A stretch of 64,000 nucleotides of DNA from Balneolaceae bacterium. GTDB lineage: Bacteria; Bacteroidota; Rhodothermia; Balneolales; Balneolaceae. A program made the position numbers and the translations under genes. This document shows positions 8,593-16,402 of this stretch, in pieces (position 1 is the first letter of the stretch; the number at the start of each line of letters is the position of its first letter). The notes under the pieces were generated by a model. That model ran no database searches, was not told where the DNA came from, and worked only from the letters and a program-made list of their open reading frames with translations. The stretch is taken from contig CP030887.1 in the NCBI GenBank assembly GCA_006969905.1, positions 3,088,730-3,152,729 of the forward strand. The letters are read 5' to 3'.

Positions 8593-10479
8593 TTATAGTT
8601 TCAGCAGTTGCTCATAATCTTCCAGGTTGCCATTATCCTTACAACATTCTATGATGCGTTTTCCTAAAGGATCAAGGGTTTCATCTTCAAATTTTGCAAG
8701 TGTTCTTATAAAGAAATCATACAACATCCTGGCACCCTCATCATAGGCTTCCACACCTACTTCTTCCTGATGGTGTACTTTCAGGAACCACTTAGGTATT
8801 TGCATACCTTCCACTTTCATTGTGTTAAGGGCATAACCAAGAAGACTGCATCGGGCGGCACTTAACTGTTCAGGCCGGAAGTCAGCACTGCCTTTACGAG
8901 CAAGATATTCGCGGCTTATCCATTGTGGCATAAAGCTGGTTTTCCAGGCTCCAATATGCTGGTTGGGTGTCAAAATATATTTAACCTTTGGGGTTTCCCG
9001 TATCTGGTCAAGCAGCAAGTTAGCTTGTTTCACCCTTTTACCTGTAGCAAACGGCCAATAACTGCCTACACCTTCGCTACTAATGCCTTTGGTCTGGATA
9101 ATGCTTGGATTCGCATGGCCACGTGGTGCAACCAATCTCCACAACCAACCCAATGCCGGCGGTAGCAAATGCATAATACCTACAATACCATAATTTGGAT
9201 TCTCGCGCGTACATGGAGGGGTTCGAAGACCAATACTCCGAATATCAACCTGTACAGGTTCAGAATAAATACCAGGCATGGTATCTCTCGGAATGATGAC
9301 CCTCGGGTTCGGACAAGGCACTCCCGGTTCATCTTCTTTATGGTCCCAGATCATGGCACGGCCTCCCGGAACAGCTTCAATATTTAAAAATAATAATGGT
9401 TTTTCAGGCTTGGCAGTTATTTTTTCCAGCACCATATCCGTGCCATAATCATCAATGTGATCGACCCGTACAAACCATGCATCTTCAGCATCCTCTAACC
9501 AAAGCGTTCCATCCCCTTTTTGCAGGTTCGGGTGGCAAAGAGCCATATCATCTGTTACAGGTTCAAGGTCACATGTTCTGGGTAGTTCCAGCGTTCGCTT
9601 TTCGTTGGTTAGTATGTTTTTACCCAGCAGCAAGCTTCCGTCCACCTGGCGATGCGGTTGCTGAAGCATTTCACTTTTACCGCCACCACTTGCGCCTTCG
9701 TGCATAATGTTTACAATGCTGTCGTAAGGGGTGATTACACGTACTGTAGAACAGTGGGCAGTAACCCAGCCTTCACTTTCACCCTGACCGATTAACATTC
9801 CGTAAACCCCCTTTTTTGCACTAGGCCCCGGGTAAAGATTGTAAGAAAACATCTCATATTTTCCGGGGATCCGGTTGTGTACCACTACCTGTTTTCCTTC
9901 AAAATGGGTATGACGGAAAGGTGGTGCTGTATAGATTACTGCCTCGGGTGAAAAATCTTCAGGCAACTTATCAGGGTCCAGTATGCCTTGCAACAGGGCA
10001 AGCCCCATTCCAAAAAATCCGGCATTAGCCGGTATTACAGCTACTGCATCGTAGCCCATACCTGGTTTCCCGGCTTGAAAATAAAACATTCCTAAATCCT
10101 GGGTTTTCAGCCATTCGAACGTTTCTTCCCGTAAAGAATCAAAGTTGTAACCGAACCTTCCTTCAAATGTTGGTTTGTCTGTGGGCAGGTCGTCTGCAAT
10201 TACCATACAGTTGGGATCACGCCGACGCATATAAACCTCAGTATAATTGGCTGCAATTCCATTTTTGGTTCTGGCCACTTCAGCCTCCAGGTAATCCCGT
10301 CCATCAGGTAATTCATATCGCACCTCATGAATGTTACTTCCTTTACCACCTGCGGCCAGGTCAACCAATTCCTGAACATTTTTTGCTATAGTTACACTTG
10401 GGGCAGCGTCTATTAACTCTTGAAGCTCTGTGATATTTCCACAGCGTACTTTTTCTGGGAGTACTTCTAAATCATACAT
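8593..10479 (-). CDS. PEPCK-like P-loop protein of unknown function (resembles DUF4914)
   Basis: This 628-residue soluble protein has a central phosphate-binding loop HEGASGGGKSEM (about residue 263) that resembles the HPr-kinase/PEP-carboxykinase type (GxSGxGKS/T). Other blocks such as GMLIGQGESEGWVTAHCSTVRV upstream and the downstream VRVDHIDDYGTDM, acidic and possibly metal-binding, are consistent with a nucleotide-dependent kinase or carboxykinase fold. From memory it matches the DUF4914 family of Bacteroidota; I cannot verify that here. It should not be annotated simply as PEPCK, because the canonical PEPCK kinase-1a motif (GLSGTGKTT) is replaced. It is monocistronic with a long upstream region. 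Confidence 0.65.
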   Translation of the reverse strand: MYDLEVLPEKVRCGNITELQELIDAAPSVTIAKNVQELVDLAAGGKGSNIHEVRYELPDGRDYLEAEVARTKNGIAANYTEVYMRRRDPNCMVIADDLPTDKPTFEGRFGYNFDSLREETFEWLKTQDLGMFYFQAGKPGMGYDAVAVIPANAGFFGMGLALLQGILDPDKLPEDFSPEAVIYTAPPFRHTHFEGKQVVVHNRIPGKYEMFSYNLYPGPSAKKGVYGMLIGQGESEGWVTAHCSTVRVITPYDSIVNIMHEGASGGGKSEMLQQPHRQVDGSLLLGKNILTNEKRTLELPRTCDLEPVTDDMALCHPNLQKGDGTLWLEDAEDAWFVRVDHIDDYGTDMVLEKITAKPEKPLLFLNIEAVPGGRAMIWDHKEDEPGVPCPNPRVIIPRDTMPGIYSEPVQVDIRSIGLRTPPCTRENPNYGIVGIMHLLPPALGWLWRLVAPRGHANPSIIQTKGISSEGVGSYWPFATGKRVKQANLLLDQIRETPKVKYILTPNQHIGAWKTSFMPQWISREYLARKGSADFRPEQLSAARCSLLGYALNTMKVEGMQIPKWFLKVHHQEEVGVEAYDEGARMLYDFFIRTLAKFEDETLDPLGKRIIECCKDNGNLEDYEQLLKL

Positions 10480-10799
10480 ATCATCTCTGATTAATGTTTT
10501 TGAGTGAGTTTCTAATGTTTTCCCGAATGCTTTGGAACAGTAATATTTTGATTTGCTGTAGTTTTGATCATTGCTAGTACCTATGTGTTAAAGCACTTTG
10601 GTACATGTGTATTCTGTTCAATTAAGTAATGGGTTAGAAACGATTGTTTATTTTTCTTTGCCCTATTTTATTGAAACAATATGTTTTTTTTATGAAGTAA
10701 CCCCACCTATTATTAAGGAATTGTTAAGTATTTAATTCTTTTTTTAGGAAAAGCGCTTCCACACCATAAAAAATAAAACTGGTTGTTCTGACAACAATA
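10480..10799. other. Non-coding stretch upstream of the PEPCK-like gene
   Basis: There is no convincing gene on either strand in these 320 bases. The part near 10480-10600 should hold the promoter for the leftward PEPCK-like gene, but I could not find a clear TAnnTTTG element. The right part (10630-10760) is strongly T-rich on the given strand and contains an AAGCGCTT core near 10753 that is not part of a full LacI-type operator. The rho relic begins at its right end. Confidence 0.5.
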
Positions 10800-10935
10800 A
10801 ATAAGTTAAACTTTCTTTCACTCTTCATCACTGACCAGTAGTAGCCCCTCACAACGGGCACCACTTCAGAAGATATCAATGGCCGGGTACAGACTTCTCT
10901 CAGAGATTCAGCGATCTGGCATCTCTGCTTCACCC
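10800..10935 (-). pseudogene. Decayed fragment of a second rho gene
   Basis: Read on the minus strand this stretch aligns by eye with the C-terminal coding part of the intact rho gene (about 12061-12180), roughly three-quarters identical over about 110 bases. Conceptual translation in the rho frame gives LYPAIDIF, a stop, then SGARCEGLLLVSDEE, against [23 protein letters not shown] in Rho. The in-frame stop, a three-base insertion and the missing flanks show it is a dead remnant. A 102-codon open frame on the same strand in another phase is an artefact of the decay. Confidence 0.75.
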
Positions 10936-10937
10936 TT

Positions 10938-11135
10938 TTGGTATTCAGTTTGTTATATAAGGAGCTGAGCCGATTACTTACTTTTATCGGGATAGGCTTT
11001 ATTGGAATCTTACTTCTCTTGATTTTTGCCATTAGCCTGATGAACCTGAATGTGAAAATGCTTATCTCTACCCTTCCCTTTTTAGGATTGGGGGTTTATA
11101 CAGTATGGCATCATCGTAAGAAACATGTGGATTAG
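10938..11135 (+). pseudogene. Truncated copy of membrane protein X
   Basis: The 65-codon frame matches the C-terminal half of the 7528-7920 protein: RLLTFIGIGFIGILLL, then FAISLMNLN and STLPFLGLGVYTVWHHRKKHV. The N-terminal half is absent; sequence to its left belongs to the rho relic. DNA similarity continues beyond the stop through the block containing ACTACTGTTTGTACTTT, which is nearly identical at both loci. It could still be translated as a small two-segment membrane peptide, but truncation and position next to another relic favour a pseudogene. Confidence 0.7.
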
Positions 11136-11176
11136 CAAAGAACAAACTACTGTTTGTACTTTAGCTATAATTCGAG

Positions 11177-11221
11177 TTTATTCATTTTACTCCTATATTT
11201 AATGGGAATAAAATGAATAAA
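11177..11221. repeat. Perfect 13-bp inverted repeat (hairpin 1 of a run of four)
   Basis: TTTATTCATTTTA (11177-11189) pairs exactly with TAAAATGAATAAA (11209-11221) around a 19-nt spacer. Confidence 0.75.
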
Positions 11222-11241
11222 ACTTAAATATGAAATAAGGA

Positions 11242-11264
11242 TAAAGTGAATAGAGTTCACTTTA
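11242..11264. repeat. Perfect 9-bp inverted repeat (hairpin 2)
   Basis: TAAAGTGAA (11242-11250) pairs with TTCACTTTA (11256-11264) around a TAGAG loop. The right arm plus following bases resemble the sequence flanking the first hairpin's left arm, suggesting an inserted inverted copy. Confidence 0.75.
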
Positions 11265-11271
11265 CTCTGTT

Positions 11272-11307
11272 GTTGGAGATGAATTCGCTCCGCTCTTCAT
11301 CTCCAAC
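11272..11307. repeat. Perfect 12-bp inverted repeat (hairpin 3)
   Basis: GTTGGAGATGAA (11272-11283) pairs with TTCATCTCCAAC (11296-11307) around a 12-nt loop TTCGCTCCGCTC. It is the counterpart of the hairpin at 7972-8010. Confidence 0.8.
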
Positions 11308-11398
11308 GTGGCTGGGCTAAGTACAAAATTGCGTAGCAACTCATCCCAACTTGGACTAAATTCAATGGTATAACCACTGTACTTAGCCCAGCCACGTT
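11305..11398. repeat. Perfect 20-bp inverted repeat around 54 nt (hairpin 4)
   Basis: AACGTGGCTGGGCTAAGTAC (11305-11324) is the exact reverse complement of 11379-11398. The inside is 54 nt with no obvious frame. The right end reads GTTAAAC, which fits the GTTRRRY core of integron attC sites, and the next gene starts 26 bp further on, but the arms lack the extrahelical bases and unpaired spacer of a canonical attC. It could be a MITE-like element or a structured RNA leader. Confidence 0.75.
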
Positions 11399-11424
11399 AA
11401 ACTTCTTTTTTTAACTAATTACCA

Positions 11425-11868
11425 ATGGAAGATTTGAGCCATAGAACCCTTGTGTTTCTGGATTATTTCTTTTTGGTATTCCATTCCGTCTATATCCTAT
11501 TTAACATGTTTGGATGGTGTTGGGCAAAAACAAGGCTTGCGCACCTGGTTACTGCCCTGCTCACTTTATTTTCATGGTTGATTATGGGAATTTGGTACGG
11601 AATTGGATATTGCTTTTTGACCGACTGGCATTGGGATGTGCGTATTGCACTTAACAACCCCCCAAGCTCAAATTCTTATATACATTTTCTGATCCTGGAA
11701 ATCACAGGCTTTGATTTCCCTGCCCCACTCGTTGATAAAATAACTGTGGTTGTATTTTCAGTTTGTTTTCTTCTTTCAATATGGTTGAACCTAAGGGATT
11801 ACAAGAGAAGAAAGCATAATGGCTTAAAGCAAATAGGCAATAAAGTAGGTGAAAATGCCCCGGTGTGA
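11425..11868 (+). CDS. DUF2784-like small membrane protein
   Basis: This 147-residue protein has three or four hydrophobic segments: about 9-30, 36-66 and 106-126. The layout of a first helix FFLVFHSVYILFNMFGW, then a Trp-rich segment ending IGYCFLTDWHW, resembles the DUF2784 family, whose members have a GWxCPLTxWE-like block in this place. The function of DUF2784 is unknown. The start is ATG 11425, directly downstream of the 20-bp inverted repeat, so that element may shape its leader. It converges on rho, with 68 bp between the stop codons and no clear terminator hairpin. Confidence 0.65.
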   Translation: MEDLSHRTLVFLDYFFLVFHSVYILFNMFGWCWAKTRLAHLVTALLTLFSWLIMGIWYGIGYCFLTDWHWDVRIALNNPPSSNSYIHFLILEITGFDFPAPLVDKITVVVFSVCFLLSIWLNLRDYKRRKHNGLKQIGNKVGENAPV

Positions 11869-11936
11869 TGCCTTTGTAAGATGAACGTCATTTCATTTAC
11901 TGCAAAAAATAACCGGACTGTTAAAAGTAGTATACC

Positions 11937-13601
11937 CTACTTATTCATCGAAATCAAAAACTCTTCGTTGTTTTTGGTGCCTTTGATTTTATCGAGCAGG
12001 AACTCCATCGCTTCAAACGGATTCATATTTGCCATGTAACGGCGAAGCAATACTACCTTTTCTCTTTCTTCATCACTAACCAGTAATTCCTCACGACGGG
12101 TACCACTTCTAAAGATATCAATAGCCGGGTATAGTCTTCGATCAGAAATACGCCGATCCAGTACAATCTCCATATTACCCGTTCCCTTAAATTCTTCAAA
12201 GATAACATCATCCATACGGGAGCCGGTTTCAACCAGGGCTGTAGCCATAATGGTTAATGATCCTCCGTTTTCAATATTCCGCGCTGAAGAGAATAATTGA
12301 CGAGGCTTTTTAAGCGCTTCAGAATCCACACCCCCTGTCATGGTTCGCCCTTTGTTACTGGCGGTTACGTTATAAGCACGTGCTAACCGGGTAATAGAAT
12401 CCAACAATAAAATCACATCATGCCCGCTTTCTACCAGGCGTTTTGCTTTTTCAAATACCAGTTCAGCAAGTCCAACATGGTTTTCCGGTTTTTCATCAAA
12501 AGTAGAAGCGGTAACTTCAGCGCTGGTAACATTGCGTTCCATCTCGGTAACTTCTTCCGGGCGCTCATCAATCAGCAGGATCAGGATTTTAGCATCAGGA
12601 TGATTGGCAGCCACAGCATTAGCAATTCCTCTGAGTAAAGTAGTCTTACCTGTTTTAGGCTGGGCCACGATTAAACCCCGGGTTCCCTTTCCTATGGGTG
12701 AAAACATATCCACAAACCGCATAGAATAATCTCTGAAATCATGTTCCAGCACGTAACGGTCATCGGGATGGATTGGAAGCATATCGTCAAAATCCTGACG
12801 ATTGTCCATGTCTTTTGGGATACGCCCATTTACCCCTTCCACGCGAAGTAACGCGAAATAGCGCTCGCCTACTTTTGGAGGACGGATGATACCTATTACA
12901 CAATCTCCCTGTTTTAGCCTGAACCGCTTAATCTGCGAAGGAGAAACGTAAATATCATCGGGGCTGGCTTTGTAGTTATAGTTTACCGAGCGCAGGAACC
13001 CATATCCATCCGGTAAAATCTCTAAAGTCCCTTCATTAAATAAATACGGACCTAAATTAGGCTCAAGCTCTGCAATACGTTCAGCAAGCGTTGGGGCATC
13101 CGATTCGGGCAATTGGTCATGTTCATGCCCTTTCCGGTTTTCATTTCTTTGGCGATTATCATTTCGCTCCTGGCGCTGTTTCTTTTCTTGTTTCGGTTCT
13201 TCTTCCTTTTTGTAAGAAACGATATGTGATTGCCCGCCATAGGCTACTAATTCATCATCTTTACGGGAACTACGCTCTTCGACAGATTCGGGCTGATTTT
13301 CTTCCTGGATTTTCTCATCTGCATAATCAGATACATCTACCTTATTAGAGCTATCGAAAGCTTTTGAAGATTTCTCTTCCTTTCTTTTTTTATTGCGGGG
13401 CCTTAGTTTTACTGTAACTCCTTTTACAGCAGCAACCGGTGGGGCTTTCTCCTTTATCTGGTCGATAAGCACTTGCTTTTTTACTCCGGTAACTCTTTTA
13501 ACTCCAAGAGCTTTAGCAAGTACCTGTAGTTGAGGTAATTTCTTTTTATCTAGGGATTCCAGATCCATTGCCGTTATATCGACGGTCTCGTTATCTGACA
13601 T
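11937..13601 (-). CDS. rho: Transcription termination factor Rho (long N-terminal insertion)
   Basis: This 554-residue hexameric RNA helicase terminates untranslated or rut-bearing transcripts. Domains in order are an N-terminal SAP-like Rho_N region (about 15-50), a long low-complexity charged insert (about 60-165, rich in K/E/R/N/Q), the cold-shock-like RNA-binding domain ([13 protein letters not shown], about 190-255) and a RecA-type ATPase with Walker [12 protein letters not shown] (about 315-325) and Walker [15 protein letters not shown]. The highly charged insert is typical of Bacteroidota Rho and may aid RNA binding or phase separation. A dead partial copy lies at 10800-10935. It stands upstream of no obvious partner gene. 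Confidence 0.97.
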   Translation of the reverse strand: MSDNETVDITAMDLESLDKKKLPQLQVLAKALGVKRVTGVKKQVLIDQIKEKAPPVAAVKGVTVKLRPRNKKRKEEKSSKAFDSSNKVDVSDYADEKIQEENQPESVEERSSRKDDELVAYGGQSHIVSYKKEEEPKQEKKQRQERNDNRQRNENRKGHEHDQLPESDAPTLAERIAELEPNLGPYLFNEGTLEILPDGYGFLRSVNYNYKASPDDIYVSPSQIKRFRLKQGDCVIGIIRPPKVGERYFALLRVEGVNGRIPKDMDNRQDFDDMLPIHPDDRYVLEHDFRDYSMRFVDMFSPIGKGTRGLIVAQPKTGKTTLLRGIANAVAANHPDAKILILLIDERPEEVTEMERNVTSAEVTASTFDEKPENHVGLAELVFEKAKRLVESGHDVILLLDSITRLARAYNVTASNKGRTMTGGVDSEALKKPRQLFSSARNIENGGSLTIMATALVETGSRMDDVIFEEFKGTGNMEIVLDRRISDRRLYPAIDIFRSGTRREELLVSDEEREKVVLLRRYMANMNPFEAMEFLLDKIKGTKNNEEFLISMNK

Positions 13602-13715
13602 AAAATATGGTAGCTGTTATATAAATATCTTTTTCTTACTGAATTGGGGTGAACATCCTGTCATCCTTTTTTGACAACGTTTTTTTGAGGATACTCGATC
13701 AAGTGAAGAATAGAG

Positions 13716-14975
13716 TCAGTGGGTTTGCTTTATTTTGTCCATCCACTGCTTAACTGTAGAGTAAAAGTAAAAACTTCCTGTAAAAATTACTAACGAAGTA
13801 TCAAGTTCTTTTAAAATCTCTTTTTTTGTTGAATTCGTGATTTTTTGAACTGAAAGCAGGTTATTCACCTCACGATAGCTTGCTGCTCTTTCATTACCTG
13901 ATTGAAAGTAGTATCTCTTTTTAAAGCTCGTTAACAACTCCAGTGTTTCTTCATTTAGCTTATCTTTAAGCATTGAGAAAATGACCACCGGGTTTTTATC
14001 CTCAAATTCACTAACAGCCTCCAGTGTCGATTGCAATGCCTGATTATTATGAGATCCGCTGAAATACCATAATGCATCAGGGCGAAGCTTTTCAAATCGG
14101 CCCGGCACTCCATTGAGCAATCTCAGGCTTTCTTTTATTACATCCTTCTGTACAGTAACCAAATGCTTTATATTATCCACAGCTGTTACCGCTGCTGATA
14201 CATTCCACTTGTTCACGGGTTCTACAAGTTTGGTTTCAAAAATCTCCTCAGGGTTAGATAAAATAACTTCGCCCTTGTTCCATAAAAGATCTCGATCTTT
14301 CAAATCATATATCTTTGACTGCTTCTTATTGGCTATAGCAACTATTTCCTGATGCGCTTCTTCCGGAATATTAGCCAAGATTACGGGCTTGCCAGTTTTT
14401 ATAATCCCTGCCTTTTCCCTGGCAATTTCTTTTATGGTTCCACCCAATATATCCTGATGATCTAACCCTATGCTTGTAATAATGGAAATAACAGGGTCAA
14501 CAATATTGGTTGAGTCCAACCGGCCTCCTAATCCTGTTTCAATGATGGCAATGTCTACTTCTTCTTTTGCAAATAACCAGAATGCCAAAGCGGTACTTAT
14601 TTCAAAATAGCTGAGCCGGATTTCTTCAAGAAAGTTTTCTGTTTTCTTAAAAAACTTGAGAATTAAATCGTCTCTTACCTCCTTTCCATTTATCCGAAAG
14701 CGCTCGTTGTATTTTAGTAAGTGAGGAGAGGTAAACAAGCCTGTTTTATAACCTGCGTGTGTGTAGATGTGGTCCAGGATATGGCAGGTACTTCCTTTTC
14801 CATTTGTACCTGCAACATGAATCACGGGATAATTCAGCTGTGGGTTTCCAATTCGCTCACAAAATTCTTTGATGTTATTAAGCCCGAAATTGACCGCTGA
14901 TACGCCTTGCTGTTGAAACCTGGGTATGTTATCAAGAAAAGACCATACATCAGCTATGGACTGAAATTTGCTCAT
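13716..14975 (-). CDS. folC: Bifunctional folylpolyglutamate/dihydrofolate synthase
   Basis: This 419-residue Mur-ligase-fold enzyme adds glutamate to dihydropteroate/tetrahydrofolate, using ATP. The P-loop appears as VIHVAGTNGKGST (about residue 50), followed by the family blocks SPHLLKYNERFRING, IIETGLGGRLDSTN and ISIGLDHQ-like ITSIGLDHQDILG. The carbamylated-lysine region (IAREKAGIIK) is intact. The C-terminal ligase domain contains PGRFEKLR and the SGSHNNQAL block where many homologues have DGAHNP. The start codon overlaps the stop of the upstream aminotransferase-like gene as TGATG, so the two are translationally coupled. Confidence 0.93.
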   Translation of the reverse strand: MSKFQSIADVWSFLDNIPRFQQQGVSAVNFGLNNIKEFCERIGNPQLNYPVIHVAGTNGKGSTCHILDHIYTHAGYKTGLFTSPHLLKYNERFRINGKEVRDDLILKFFKKTENFLEEIRLSYFEISTALAFWLFAKEEVDIAIIETGLGGRLDSTNIVDPVISIITSIGLDHQDILGGTIKEIAREKAGIIKTGKPVILANIPEEAHQEIVAIANKKQSKIYDLKDRDLLWNKGEVILSNPEEIFETKLVEPVNKWNVSAAVTAVDNIKHLVTVQKDVIKESLRLLNGVPGRFEKLRPDALWYFSGSHNNQALQSTLEAVSEFEDKNPVVIFSMLKDKLNEETLELLTSFKKRYYFQSGNERAASYREVNNLLSVQKITNSTKKEILKELDTSLVIFTGSFYFYSTVKQWMDKIKQTH

Positions 14976-15832
14976 CAGGAAAGATTATTCAACTTATATA
15001 ATTCAAAACTTTCCTTAAACATTTGGATAACAGGATGGGATATATCAAAAAGTGTTTCATCAACACGCAAAACGGGTACTATTTCCCTGATGGAGTTAGT
15101 TACCCAAACAGCATCGGCATCCTGTATATGTTCAATTTGGTATTTGCCTTCCTCCACTGAGTATTCTGTTTGTTTTGAGATTAACTCTATAAGCAGGTTT
15201 CGGGTGATACCGGGGAGTAAATCGCAATCTTCAGACGGTGTAAAAATGGTTTTTTCTTTCAGCCAAAAAAGATTAGCAGTACTACTTTCGCTGATGTAAT
15301 CATCCAAAGTAAGTATAAGAGCATCATCAGCGCCCAATGCATGAGCTTCTCTTGCAGCCTGAATGTAATTCAAACCGTTGGAGAGCTTGTATTTTCTTTC
15401 GAGCGCCTGGGAAGGGATAGCCCTCACGGATACCGTTGCAAGTTTAATGAGATGATTTTTCTCATTAATTGGAGCGCATGTTGTAACCCAGCTTGCATCT
15501 TCAGATGCAGAAAAATACCCTCTTTCTCCTTCTCTCCAGCACTGAACCCTCACCATAGCATCTTCATCCACCAGGCAATTTGCCTCTAGCAGTTCAATGA
15601 GTTTAGACTTGAAATCTTCATATCCGAAGTGAACTTCCAAACCAAGATACCGGCATCCTTGCATTAAGCGGTTAAAATGGTCTTCCAGCTTTAGAAACTT
15701 TCCTTTATATGCCTTAAAAGATTCAAAGCATCCGTCGCCATACATGAGCCCTCTTGAATGAACCGGAACAGATGCCTGATCAATCGGAATCAGTTCCCCG
15801 TTAAAAATGATATGGGTGCCAGGTTTACTCAT
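14975..15832 (-). CDS. pabC: Class IV aminotransferase fold protein, probable aminodeoxychorismate lyase
   Basis: This 285-residue protein belongs to the PLP fold-type IV family (branched-chain aminotransferase, D-amino-acid aminotransferase, 4-amino-4-deoxychorismate lyase). The N-terminal block RGLMYGDGCFESFKAYKGK, the PLP-lysine region ERKYKLSNGLNYIQAAREA (the Lys in KLSN is the likely Schiff base), and SESSTANLFW are visible. Because it is coupled to folC, aminodeoxychorismate lyase (p-aminobenzoate for folate) is the best guess, but an aminotransferase role cannot be excluded. Its start overlaps the upstream TlpA-like gene by 8 bp. Confidence 0.75.
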   Translation of the reverse strand: MSKPGTHIIFNGELIPIDQASVPVHSRGLMYGDGCFESFKAYKGKFLKLEDHFNRLMQGCRYLGLEVHFGYEDFKSKLIELLEANCLVDEDAMVRVQCWREGERGYFSASEDASWVTTCAPINEKNHLIKLATVSVRAIPSQALERKYKLSNGLNYIQAAREAHALGADDALILTLDDYISESSTANLFWLKEKTIFTPSEDCDLLPGITRNLLIELISKQTEYSVEEGKYQIEHIQDADAVWVTNSIREIVPVLRVDETLFDISHPVIQMFKESFELYKLNNLS

Positions 15833-16352
15833 TCAGCTTTGAATCCACAATTTTGTAGCCTGATCCATCCTGGTAACCTACATGAGCATATACATACTTT
15901 CCTTCTTCATCAAACAGTATGTAGGAAGGCACCCCCGGAACTTTAAGGTCATTAAATACTGATGCTCCATCTATATAAACCAGTTCTGGCAAAATATCGA
16001 AATCAACGTCATCCGTTGCATCTTTCACTAGGGCTGCAAGCACCACAATATCTCCCCTTTCTTCTTTTATAGTGTATAACTCGCTCAGCATAAGAATAGA
16101 TTTTTCTGACCAGCTGGTCCAGAAAACAAGTACAACATTCTTATCCTCAAAATCTGAAATGGAAAGACTCGAACCAGGTTCCTGGATAAGCCTGAAAGAT
16201 TGAGTAGTCAGGGTATCGTTCTCGGCTATACTATCCCGAAACCACGCCTGCTGCTTTTTTTGAAATCGCAGAGAAGAATACACGATGATTAATGCAGAGA
16301 GAATGGCCATCGCTACCATAAAATGAGGAAAATACTTTTTGTCCAGCTTCAT
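15825..16352 (-). CDS. TlpA-like thioredoxin-fold protein with the redox cysteines lost
   Basis: This 175-residue protein has an N-terminal membrane anchor (about 10-28) and a thioredoxin-like domain facing the periplasm. The TlpA active-site region reads VFWTSWSEKS where redox-active members have WCxxC, so both cysteines are serine (Ser82 and Ser85). The cis-proline loop PGVPSYILFDEEG is preserved. The fold therefore seems kept while disulphide chemistry is lost; a binding or chaperone role is possible. It is the first gene of a tightly overlapping unit with pabC and folC, although no functional link to folate is evident. Confidence 0.78.
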   Translation of the reverse strand: MKLDKKYFPHFMVAMAILSALIIVYSSLRFQKKQQAWFRDSIAENDTLTTQSFRLIQEPGSSLSISDFEDKNVVLVFWTSWSEKSILMLSELYTIKEERGDIVVLAALVKDATDDVDFDILPELVYIDGASVFNDLKVPGVPSYILFDEEGKYVYAHVGYQDGSGYKIVDSKLNE

Positions 16353-16402
16353 GGTAGAAAGTTAAGAAAACGAAAACCTTTTAACCCGGTTTATAAAACA
16401 GG

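Noticed and set aside
8593-10479. Plain annotation as GTP-dependent PEP carboxykinase
   Set aside because: The P-loop and surrounding blocks differ from PEPCK; calling it pckG would overstate the evidence.
10749-10764. AAGCGCTT core upstream of the PEPCK-like gene as a LacI operator
   Set aside because: The half-sites are unequal (GAA before, CCA after) and it is about 270 bp from the start codon.
10724-11032. 102-codon frame on the minus strand across the relic region
   Set aside because: It spans the out-of-phase rho relic and the antisense of the truncated copy of protein X; composition and content do not look like a real protein.
11305-11398. Canonical integron attC site
   Set aside because: The right end fits GTTRRRY, but the left end reads CTCCAAC rather than RYYYAAC, the arms pair without extrahelical bases or unpaired spacer, and no integrase gene is present. 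Kept only as an attC-like possibility.
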